NCBI GenBank assembly: GCA_022432975.1
Contig: CM039502.1
Coordinates: 24,884,383-24,948,382, forward strand
From: Begonia masoniana
Taxonomy: Eukaryota; Streptophyta; Magnoliopsida; Cucurbitales; Begoniaceae
DNA length: 64,000 nucleotides
Reading direction: 5' to 3'
Both the position numbers and the translations under genes were made by a program. The notes beneath the pieces are model-generated. The model was not told the origin of the DNA, searched no databases, and saw nothing but the letters and a program-made list of their open reading frames with translations. Positions 48,557 to 58,900 of the stretch are shown in pieces (the stretch's first letter is position 1; each line of letters opens with the position of its first letter).

Positions 48557-49715
48557 AAAAATGTACAGAGACCTTAGACAATATTATTGGTGGTCAAATA
48601 TGAAAAGAAGTGTAGCAGAGTACGTACGATCGTGTTTGATTTGCCAACAGATTAAAGCTGAGCATCAAAGACCTACAGGAACATTGCAACCTTTACCAGT
48701 TCCCGAATGGAAATGGGAACAAATAACGATGGACTTTGTTGTAGGATTGCCTAGGACGGCAAGAGGACATAATGACAATAAAGATGACATACTCGATGGA
48801 TAAAGTCGCTGAATTGTATGTGCATGAGATTATTAGATTGCATGGAGTTCCAATCACTATAGTTTCAGACCGAGATTCTAGATTCACATCTATATTTTGG
48901 AAGAGTTTACATAAGGCTATGGGTACACAACTCAATTTTGGTACAACTTTTCACTCTCAAACAGATGGACAATCCGAGAGGACTATTCAAACGTTGGAAG
49001 ATATGCTTCGAGCATGCACATTAGATTTTCAGGGTTCTTGGAGTAAGTATTTATCTTTGGTGGAATTTTCTTATAATAACAGTTTCTAGGCAACAATAGG
49101 CATAGCACCATATGAGGCATTATATGGACGAAAGTGCAGATCTCCACTGTACTGGGATGAGGTTGGAGAAGCACGAATGATTGGTCCAGACATTGTGCAA
49201 CAAACAGTAAAGAAGATTGCTCTTATCCGACAACGGATCTTGACAGCCCAAAGCCGACAGAAAAGCTATGCCAATAAAAGACGTAGAGAATTAGATTTTG
49301 AAGTTGATGATGAGGTTTTTTTAAAGTTTCACCGTTTAAGGGAGTTGTAAGATTTGGGAAGAGAGATAAGTTGAATCCTGGATACATCGGACCATTCTCA
49401 ATATTGAAGAGGGTTGGGAAGACAGCCTACCAGTTACAATTGCCAGCCTCTACGGAAGGAATTCACAATGTGTTCCATGTTTCTATGCTGAAGAAATGTA
49501 TGCAGAACCCAACTCAAGTTGTGGAACAACAGAACATTGAAATTTATCCTACACTTACCTATGAGGAGAAACCAGTGGAAATTCTAGACTATGCAACAAA
49601 AGTGCTGCGTAACAAGGAGGTTCAGCTAGTGAAAGTCTTATGGCATAACCAGGAGGCAACTTTGGAGCACCAGCAAGACATGATGAGCCGTTATCCAGAG
49701 CTGTTTAAGCACTGA
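48557..49715 (+). pseudogene. Integrase and chromodomain of element C
   Basis: Continues the zinc domain ([22 protein letters not shown]). Between 48768 and 48780 about 59 bp is missing compared with D and J, removing the block that holds the first catalytic Asp (VIVDRLTKSAHF) and shifting the frame. The second Asp (SDRDSRFTS) and the Glu (SERTIQTLED) remain. A TAG near 49088 replaces Gln, and a change in a T-run near 49320 shifts the frame again. The chromodomain-like tail (VLRNKEVQLVKVLWHNQ) has lost two residues relative to its relatives. Integration by this copy's own enzyme is impossible as it stands. Confidence 0.92.
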
Positions 49716-49730
49716 ATTTTGAGGACAAAT

Positions 49731-49750
49731 TTTTTTTAAGGAGAGTAGAT
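49731..49750 (+). promoter_or_regulatory. Polypurine tract of element C
   Basis: AAGGAGAGTAGAT follows a T-run and directly precedes the right LTR. Confidence 0.75.
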
Positions 49751-50301
49751 TGTAGCAACCAGTATTGTCCACCTTAATTAATAACAGCATTTCTTATTTG
49801 TGAGTCTTATTTTATGGAAAACAAGTGATTATGATTGGTTGCTTTAATAGGTTAAGGTTTGGCTAGCTAGGGGCAAATGTGTAATTGGTGAAGACTAGTG
49901 TATAAAAGAGGTTAGCTAAGAGTTTTAGCTGCCACTGTTTCATTTCCTCATTTGGCGTTCAGCTCGCTCAGCAGACTTCTTCTCGGTGATTCTCCCGACC
50001 GATTCTTCTTCAACTAGGTGAGTTTTACCTTGATTTCCTTGCTGCATTTGTGATTATTGATGATTGAGGGGATTGTAGTGGTGAGTTTTGAGAGTGCCGT
50101 ATGTGGGGATAGTCTCGGTTTTAAGATGAATCGGGAATGCACTTTGAATAGAGCTCCCAAATTAGTTTCCTTGGATTTCTGGATGGTTAGAATGAAGTTT
50201 AGTGAAGATTTAATTAATGCTCGGTTTATGGTTTTAGGTTTGAGCAAACTCCCGAGGTAGACTTCAACCAAGCTTTCAGGAGACCAAGTAAGTAGAGTTT
50301 G
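49751..50301 (+). repeat. Right LTR of C, part 1
   Basis: TGTAGCAACCAG...; TATA box at 49901-49907; first donor AG|GTGAGT at 50018; micro-exon 50238-50287. Ends GTTTG (50297-50301), the TSD of E. Confidence 0.94.
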
Positions 50302-51232
50302 TGTAATACCCGGCTTTTCGGGATATTATTAGTTGAATATATAATGGCATTTTCGTAAATATGTCAAATCAAGCCCGTTTTACGAACAAAAAGTTTTATT
50401 GGGATCCTAGTTATTAATATGGATTTTAGGAAAATTATGGGAATTTTAGGAGTCGTGACCCTAAATAACGGGAATTACGTATCTCGTAATATAAAAGACG
50501 TTTTAGTAAAAATAGTATACGTGGTCCGATTTGCGAACAGACAGTTTTATTAGAACCCTAATAATGAGTTGGAGTTATTGGTGAAATAAGGAGATTTGGA
50601 GAACCCGAATCGCTAGTAAATTGACAAAACGAAGGACGAAACAAATAGAAAAATCAAAGAAGGGTGAAACGGTCATTTTCAAATCAATTATATTAATAAC
50701 ATTTATTTCTCTCCTCCCTCATTTCTTTCTCTGCCCGCGAACCAGAGAGCTTCCAGGCGACGAAGCTCTCTCACGCACGAGCTCTACCGATGCCCGTTTC
50801 TCCTCCGACCGATCTCTGTTCTTCACGTTTTCTCCTCCGATCAACGTTTTAGGTAAGATTCTACAGCTTTCGGATGTTAGTTTTCAGTTTTAACGAAGTT
50901 ATACAGTTAGGGTTTTCGTTTAGGGTTTCGTTAAAAACGTGATTTAGGGTTTGAGATTGATAGGTTTATCGAGTTTATGGATATAAAGGACGTATTGAAC
51001 GTTATTGGACGAAGTTAAACTAATTTGTGAGAAATGTTAAATTTAATGAATTTCGGGTTTTTGGAAAAGCTCGTTATTGGATGTTTCAAAGAATCGAGCG
51101 CGAATTGGTTGTTGAAATGCCTCGATTAATTAAGTTATAGCTTTAGAAGAATTTCCTTAGTTAAGGATTTCATTAATTTGGACATTAACGGTTCAAACGC
51201 ATTTTATTAATAATTGTTGTCAATTGCCTTAG

Positions 51233-51276
51233 GTGAACCACGCTCGTGGACGGAGCTAGCATTCAACGGACGTCAG
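51233..51276 (+). other. Putative leader micro-exon in solo LTR E (44 nt)
   Basis: Acceptor TTGCCTTAG|, donor CGTCAG|GTAAGT. CCTACACCGTAC (51309-51320) pairs with GTATGGTGTAGG (51846-51857) with one G:U. Confidence 0.5.
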
Positions 51277-52311
51277 GTAAGTTCTCGTGACTTACTCTGG
51301 CCGATTGGCCTACACCGTACTTCGAAGTCGCGTCAAGGATCTTAGTGGATTGTTTGTTTTAAATTGCTTTGATTGGGTAGTTAGGTTAGTCGTTTATTAG
51401 GTTATGTTTTATTCGTCTTGATGGTACGCATGTTGGTTGTTTATTTTATATTTATATCTGTTCATGCATCATAGTTTTAAAAACGTCATGAAAACGAATT
51501 TACGCATAGTTTTCATGAAAAAGAAATGCACGTAAAGGCAAGTAAAGTATCATGTAAACAACCCTCTGTATGTGGTTATCGGGGTGAGGTTCAGACCCGG
51601 CGCTCCGTGGTGAGCAGGTTTCCCTCCCTTCAGATGGTGTGGGCTGTCTAACCGCTTGACGGGCCCTATCCATCTGGCGAGTGATAGGCTTTGGTAACCA
51701 AAAGAATGTCACGGTGAGAATGAATGAATGAATGAATGAATGAATGAGGAAGTGCATCAGTGACGGTGTTATAAAAATTGCACATACATGTTCATGCATA
51801 AACATTTACGTAGAACTTACTGAGCCTTTAGCTCATAGTGTGTCTGTATGGTGTAGGTTATTGTGATACAGGTGAGGATGAGATCCCTCCACCCGAGGCA
51901 TGAACAGTTGATGAAGAATGGCCCGTGGGGAGTGTGCTGAGCAGTCGGTGCGCATTTTGACCCGTGGGGATGTAGGTATATGTTTTGGGGACACGATATG
52001 AATATGTATAAGGTTAGAACATTTTAGGATGTTTGAGTCTGATAGTGGATAGGTATGATGTTTTAAATGCTTTGGTAAACTGTTTTATAAAACGTTTTGT
52101 AATGGTTCTATTTAGATTTTTATTATTGTTGGTGATTTAAAATAGGTGGAAATGTATGGTTTTCAAACAGATCCATGAAGTTTGTTTTCACGAAAGTTTA
52201 ATTGGTGGTTGATGAACTGAGTAATGAGTTAAGTTATGTTGTAGTTTAAGGGAAAAAAGTATAGAAGTGGATATGTGCAGGATGAGAATTGAAGGAAAAA
52301 TTGAAGGAAGA

Positions 52312-52345
52312 ATGCTCTCTGGAATTCTCGGATTCCAGAGAGCAT
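52312..52345 (+). repeat. Perfect 14-bp stem hairpin in LTR E
   Basis: ATGCTCTCTGGAAT, a 6-nt loop, ATTCCAGAGAGCAT. Followed by GGCGATCG-type palindromes at 52383-52530. Confidence 0.9.
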
Positions 52346-53631
52346 GTAAAGAAAAATAGAAAAGAGAAAGAAGGAGGAGGTGAGTGGCGATCGGGCGCAG
52401 GCGTGTGAGGCCACTGATCGCCTGTGGATGCGGCGATTGGGCGCCAAATGTGAGGGGCGACTGATCGCCCCTCCTATTTAATACTTTGGCGATCGATCTC
52501 CTGAATTTGGAGATCGATCGCCTCTTCAATTTGAGGGACAAAAGTCTCTTTTGTCCCTCGGCCGCTTATTGATTTAATTTGTAACACCTGAGATTTTAGA
52601 TTTAACAAAGTTATGGATCTTAGGAAATAATAAAAAGGTAAAGTAATTAAAAGAACGGGATGAGAGTCAAATTATGAAAGTTTATAATTTACGAACGAGC
52701 AAGATTTAACGAAATTTCGAATGGTCGAAAACACGAGAGGGCAAAACGGTAATTAGTTAGTGTTAATTAAAGAAATAGTTTTAGTTTTATTATTATAAAT
52801 TATTATTATTATTATTATTATTAATAAAAATAAAAAATAAAACAAACAAAAACACAGAATGGCTTCGACGAGCCATTCTGTGTTTGAGCTTCGACGACCC
52901 GAGCGGAGAGCACAGTAGAGGGGGGAGACGCAAACGATGATCGGCGGTCCGGTCATCGCGATTTTTCGGCGTTCTCCGGCCAGAAGACGACTTCGAGCAG
53001 TTCTGGCCCTTCTCCGCGCACAAACCGAACGGTAAGCCCTAGTTTCTCCCTATTTTGGTTCTATTTAGGGCCGAGAGTGACGAGCCGGATTTGGCTCCGA
53101 TCACCGGCCAATTTTGGTCCCCTCCGGCGTGGGTTTCCCGACCCTTGGAACGGCTTTGGTTGCTTGGCAGTGAGGAGCCTGATTTGGGCAAAATACAGCA
53201 AGCCCTGTTTGGGGCATTTTGGGTTTTTGCTTGTAGTTCGGGATTTTTGGTTAGATTATTCAAATTGAGGGTATTTGTGGTTGATTAGTGAGGAATTGAG
53301 TGAGAATTGATGGAAAATCAAAAAGGGGGATTTTCCGGGTAAAGGGGCAGTTCGGGTTTTCTGATTTTTGAACTAGCTAGAGTTATTTGTTTTAAAATTT
53401 CTTTTGACAGGTTAAAATAGGTTATTAGAGGAGTACGTGGCCACTGGAATCGTTTGATTCTGATTTCCGACGCAAAAGTTACGTGTGTTTGAAGTTTAGG
53501 GTCGGTTTTTATCGAACCCAAATTAGTGGCCTGTTTAGATAGGTTTTAGTTGGATTAGGCTAGAAATAGTAGTTTGAGAGTAAATTGGTGAATGTAGGCT
53601 TGATTTAATGAGGTTTGAATATTTCTCATAG

Positions 53632-53685
53632 GTGGAGCCGTAGGTGGACCGGTAACCGAATATCCTCAGTGGGCTAGGACACCAG
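53632..53685 (+). other. Putative leader micro-exon in solo LTR F (54 nt)
   Basis: Acceptor TTTCTCATAG|, donor CACCAG|GTAAGT. CCTGCACCACAGAAC (53720-53734) pairs with GTTCTGTGGTGTAGG (55062-55076) with one G:U. Confidence 0.5.
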
Positions 53686-53759
53686 GTAAGTAGTGGACGT
53701 GTGTTTTGTTGCCTTCGGGCCTGCACCACAGAACGGTAGGAAACTAATCATTGTTGTTT

Positions 53760-54135
53760 AGTTGTTTTGCCTCTTTTGTTGGTTAAGCATTGGTGGTTGT
53801 TGTTGTTTGTTGTTTAGTTGTTTCGCCTCCTTTGATTGGTTAAGCATTGCTGGTTGTTGTTGTTTGTTGTTTAGTTGTTTTGCCTCTTTTGTTGGTTAAG
53901 CATTGCTAGTTGATGTTGTTTGTTGTTTAGCTGTTACGCCTCCTTTGATTGGTTAAGCATTGCTGGTTGTTGTTGTTTGTTGTTTAGTTTTTTCGCCTCT
54001 TTTGTTGGTTAAGCATTGCTAGTTGTTGTTGTTTGTTGTTTAGTTGTTTCGCCTCCTTTGATTGGTTAAGCATTGCTGGTTGTTGTTGTTTATTGTTTAG
54101 TTGTTTCACCTCTTTTGTTGGTTAAGCATTGCTGG
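53760..54135 (+). repeat. 57-bp tandem repeat in solo LTR F
   Basis: About seven copies, with TTAAGCATTG at about 53783, 53840, 53896, 53953, 54009, 54066 and 54122. Copies alternate between CCTCTTTTGTTGG and CCTCCTTTGATTGG, so the higher-order unit is a 113-bp dimer. Confidence 0.9.
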
Positions 54136-54167
54136 TTTTGAAATGTGAGTACAATATGGATTGAAAG

Positions 54168-54790
54168 TGGTATGTTGGCGGTGGTTCCTCGTCGCGAAGT
54201 AGTGTCTGAAATATGGCAAGCTTCGGGAGGTTTCCACAAAAGATATGCAGTGGTTCCTCGTCGCGACGTAGTGTCTGAAATATGGCAAGCTTCGGGAGGT
54301 TTCCACAAAAGATATGCAGTGGTTCCTCGTCGCGAAGTAGTGTCTGAAATATGGCAAGCTTCGGGAGGTTTCCACAAAAGATATGCAGTGGTTCCTCGTC
54401 GCGAAGTATTGTCTGAAATATGGCAAGCTTCGGGAGGTTTCCACAAAAGATATGCAGTGGTTCCTCGTCGCGAAGTAGTGTCTGAAATATGGCAAACTTC
54501 GGGAGTTCCACAAAAGATATGCAGTGGTTCCTCGTCGCGAAGTAGTGTCTGAAATAGGGCAAGCTTCGGGAGGTTTCCACAAAAGATATGTAGTGGTTCC
54601 TCATCGCGAAGTAGTGTCTGAAATATGGCAAGCTTCGGGAGGTTTCCACAAAAGATATGCAGTGGTTCCTCGTCGCGAAGTAGTGTCTGAAATATGGCAA
54701 GCTTCGGGAGGTTTCCATAAAAGATATGCAGTGGTTCCTCGTCGCAAAGTAGTGTCTGAAATATGGCAAACTTCGGGAGGTTCTGCAAGA
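54168..54790 (+). repeat. 69-bp tandem repeat in solo LTR F
   Basis: Nine copies starting at about 54183, 54252, 54321, 54390, 54459, 54526, 54595, 54664 and 54733; key phrases GGTTCCTCGTCGCGAAG and GGCAAGCTTCGGGAGG. As 69 is a multiple of three, several frames stay open on both strands; these are not genes. Confidence 0.95.
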
Positions 54791-54839
54791 GGCACCTGAC
54801 TGTGTATACGTAAGATGTTGTGTTGTAGTCGGGTAAAGA

Positions 54840-54950
54840 GTAAGGTACTTCGGTGCGGGCAACGTGTAAGGCACTTCAGTGCGGGCAATGTGTATGGCAC
54901 TTCGGTGCAGGCAATGTGTAAGGCATCCTTTCGGGTGCGGGCAACTAGCA
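54840..54950 (+). repeat. Short tandem repeat in solo LTR F
   Basis: About four copies of a ~29-bp unit around GGCACTTCGGTGCGGGCAA. Confidence 0.85.
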
Positions 54951-55932
54951 TTGTTTGGTCGTGTTGTCGTGTTGAGTGGTGTTGCGTTGTTGTGTATGCA
55001 TTGTGCTTGTTTATATTTGTTATCCCCTACTTGCTAAGCGTAAGCTTACGTGTGTGTGTGTGTTCTGTGGTGTAGGTGACGACAGGAGTACAGGTTAGAG
55101 CTACGAGGAAAGCTAAGATTGGGACGTAGTCGTTGACGCACGGGACATGCCGGTGCGGGCAGTTGTTGGGGCGCCTCGACCATGGTCTTCGGGGAATGTG
55201 GGGTTTTCTATTTTTGTAGTTTGTGGGGCTTTGTATTTGCTAGTTTATTGTAGATTTTGTTTATGGAAATACTGTTACGGGAGTGTTGTATATTTTCATA
55301 GTTAAGGGTGATGTGTCGCCCTATATTGCGTATTTTCTTCACTTAGGGATGTTAGTAATTTACTTTCCTCTTTACTGTTATTTGGAGGTTTTTATATGTT
55401 GGATTGTTGAGTGGATAGATGGTTAGGAATATTCTGATTTGGTTGAGGATTAGATTTAAGCAGGTGCTTAGCATTTTGGAGGCGTTACTTTGCCGAAATT
55501 TTCGGGAAGAACGCCGTAGTGCTTAAAGGTTAGGATTAAGGAAAATTAGAGAGTCTAGACATATCTAGGCAGCTAGGTATGATATATGAGGGATTCGAGA
55601 GAATTAGTTTTAAATTCTACTGTGTTCGATTTTATTTAAATTATGTTTTAGCGTGAGATTGGTTAGCAAAGTAGCGCTCCGAGCCAGGGTGGGTTCGGGG
55701 GCGTTACATAATTAAAGTTTTATTTAATTGTTTTAGTTATTAAATATTTTATTAATTTGAAATATGTATAGTTTTAAACGGTTTTAAGAATATAGACTTC
55801 GATGATTTTAATTCTGATTCTGATTTCGGTTCAAACAGTTTTAATTCCACACGAACGTCATTAAAGTTTATAAATGTAAGGATAAAAAAAAAATATGTAC
55901 GGGAAATTGGGTACAGTGTGAGGGTCGTGACA

Positions 55933-58900
55933 GTTTGTGTGCGCCTTCGGGCCTACATCACAAAACAGTAGGATTTATGCATGTTTTGTATGTTTTCCAG
56001 TACGTCATGTATCATGATTGTTTTGAAAGCTTACGAAAATGAATTTACATGTAATGGCATGGTAAGGCATGAACAGAATTAACCAGATCAGCTATTAAGG
56101 GAACTAATCCACCCCTTAATTGAGTTAGAGGATGTATGACTTTGGAAAAATTGATCCACTTTCCAATGGACAGAGGGATCAGATCAGCTATTAAGGGAAC
56201 TAATCCGCCCCTTAATTGAGTTAGAGGATGTATGACTTTGGGAAAATTGATCCACTTCCCAATGGACAGAAGGATCAGATCAGCAGAAAATGATTACGAA
56301 TTCAACTGACTTGCGAAAGTAGAAACTGCATAAATAGGATTTATGTTCTAGCATTTCATTACATTATTGCTCTACTTATTTAGCATTAGGCTAATAGATG
56401 AGTTTTATAATGTAGGTGAAGAAGTGTTAGCAGGTGTGTTCTCTGAGCATGATGGGGACTAGGCTGGTTGGAGGAGTATATTCATGCGTCGACTTGGTAA
56501 ACTGATGGGGAGGTTTAACTTGTGGCAATAGGAGTGAAAGTTTAGCGAACAATTGTTTAGTTTATCTATGCTGAGAATTTTAATGACATTGGTAGTTTTA
56601 GTATTTTTGATAGTAGTGATAGTTTTAAATGTTTCGTTGTGCTTTTGAAATGATTCTGAGGATAAAACGTGGTTGATTTTGATGGGAGTTATTTTTCTAG
56701 ATTTTTAGTAAGTTGTGGATTCAAGTTGTTTTGAATGTTTACAAAAAAATTTACAAGTTCTTTTAGAAGTTAGAGTTGTTCCTTTGTTTAGAGTGTAAAT
56801 GGTTGATGCGTTGTTCTGTTGTCTATCGGTAGATGTTGTCTATCGGTAGACGTTGTCAATCGGAAGATGTGTTATGTTTCTACTTCCACCGCTGACAATG
56901 TTTGGCGGAAGAAGTCTTTTGTTTCTGCTTCCACCGCTGACACTGTTTGGCGGAAGAATTCTTTCTGTTTCTTGTACAACCTGTTTGGCTGACACTGTTT
57001 GGCGGAAGAAGTCTTTTGTTTCTGCTTCCACCGCTGACACTGTTTGGCGGAAGAATTCTTCTGTTTCTGCTTCCACCGCTAACACTGTTTGGCGGAAGAA
57101 GTCTTTTGTTTCTGCTTCCACCTATGACACTGTTTGGCGGAAGAAGTCTTATGTTTCTGCTTCCACCGCTGACACTGTTTGGCGGAAGAAGTCTTTTGTT
57201 TCTGCTTCCACCGCTGACACTGTTTGGCGGAAGAAGTCTTTTGTTTCTGCTTCCACCGCTGACACTGTTTGGCGGAAGAAGTCTTTTGTTTCTGCTTCCA
57301 CCGCTGACACTGTTTGGCGGAAGAAGTCTTTTGTTTCTGCTTCCACCGCTGACACTGTTTGGCGGAAGAAGTCTTTTGTTTCTGCTTCCACCGCTGACAC
57401 TGTTTGGCGGAAGAAGTCTTTTGTTTCTGCTTCCACCGCTGACACTGTTTGGCGGAAGAAGTCTTTTGTTTCTGCTTCCACCGCTGACACTGTTTGGCGG
57501 AAGAAGTCTTTTGTTTCTGCTTCCACCGCTGACACTGTTTGGCGGAAGAAGTCTTTTGTTTCTGCTTCCACCGCTGACACTGTTTGGCGGAAGAAGTCTT
57601 TTGTTTCTGCTTCCACCGCTGACACTGTTTGGCGGAAGAAGTCTTTTGTTTCTGCTTCCACCGCTGACACTGTTTGGCGGAAGAAGTCTTTTGTTTCTGC
57701 TTCCACCGCTGACACTGTTTGGCGGAAGAAGTCTTTTGTTTCTGCTTCCACCGCTGACACTGTTTGGCGGAAGAAGTCTTTTGTTTCTGCTTCCACCGCT
57801 GACACTGTTTGGCGGAAGAAGTCTTTTGTTTCTGCTTCCACCGCTAACACTGTTTGGCGGAAGAAGTCTTTTGTTTCTGCTTCCACCGCTGACACTGTTT
57901 GGCGGAAGAAGTCTTTTGTTTCTGCTTCCACCGCTGACACTGTTTGGCGGAAGAAGTCTTTTGTTTCTGCTTCCACCGCTAACACTGTTTGGCGGAAGAA
58001 GTCTTTTGTTTCTGCTTCCACCGCTAACACTGTTTGGCGGAAGAAGTCTTTTGTTTCTGCTTCCACCGCTAACACTGTTTGGCGGAAGAAGTCTTTTGTT
58101 TCTGCTTCCACCGCTAACACTGTTTGGCGGAAGAAGTCTTTTGTTTCTGCTTCCACCGCTAACACTGTTTGGCGGAAGAAGTCTTTTGTTTCTGCTTCCA
58201 CCGCTAACACTGTTTGGCGGAAGAAGTCTTTTGTTTCTGCTTCCACCGCTGACACTGTTTGGCGGAAGAAGTCTTTTGTTTCTGCTTCCACCGCTGACAC
58301 TGTTTGGCGGAAGAAGTCTTTTGTTTCTGCTTCCACCGCTGACACTGTTTGGCGGAAGAAGTCTTTTGTTTCTGCTTCCACCGCTGACACTGTTTGGCGG
58401 AAGAAGTCTTTTGTTTCTGCTTCCACCGCTGACACTGTTTGGCGGAAGAAGTCTTTTGTTTCTGCTTCCACCGCTGACACTGTTTGGCGGAAGAAGTCTT
58501 TTGTTTCTGCTTCCACCGCTGACACTGTTTGGCGGAAGAAGTCTTTTGTTTCTGCTTCCACCGCTGACACTGTTTGGCGGAAGAAGTCTTTTGTTTCTGC
58601 TTCCACCGCTGACACTGTTTGGCGGAAGAAGTCTTTTGTTTCTGCTTCCACCGCTGACACTGTTTGGCGGAAGAAGTCTTTTGTTTCTGCTTCCACCGCT
58701 GACACTGTTTGGCGGAAGAAGTCTTTTGTTTCTGCTTCCACCGCTGACACTGTTTGGCGGAAGAAGTCTTTTGTTTCTGCTTCCACCGCTGACACTGTTT
58801 GGCGGAAGAAGTCTTTTGTTTCTGCTTCCACCGCTGACACTGTTTGGCGGAAGAAGTCTTTTGTTTCTGCTTCCACCGCTGACACTGTTTGGCGGAAGAA

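Larger units (their letters stand above)
52580..55708 (+). mobile_element. Solo LTR F (3.13 kb) inside solo LTR E
   Basis: TGTAACACCTGAG ... GGGTTCGGGGGCGTTACA, TSD TAATT at 52575-52579 and 55709-55713. A sister of G: the ends and the flanks of its second intron match, but the middle is filled with quite different tandem arrays. An ATT microsatellite lies at about 52797-52823. Confidence 0.95.
50302..55932 (+). mobile_element. Solo LTR E (about 2.5 kb without F)
   Basis: TGTAATACCCGGC ... GGGTCGTGACA, TSD GTTTG at 50297-50301 and 55933-55937. Related to the LTRs of J. Contains first donor AG|GTAAG (50853), micro-exon 51233-51276, acceptor TGTAG| (51856), a GAAT microsatellite near 51717-51747, a hairpin (52312-52345) and a palindrome cluster (52383-52530). 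Interrupted by solo LTR F. No gene. Confidence 0.94.

Noticed and set aside
54090..54951. Overlapping ORFs of 90-250 codons in solo LTR F
   Set aside because: Produced by the 69-bp tandem repeat, open in several frames on both strands.
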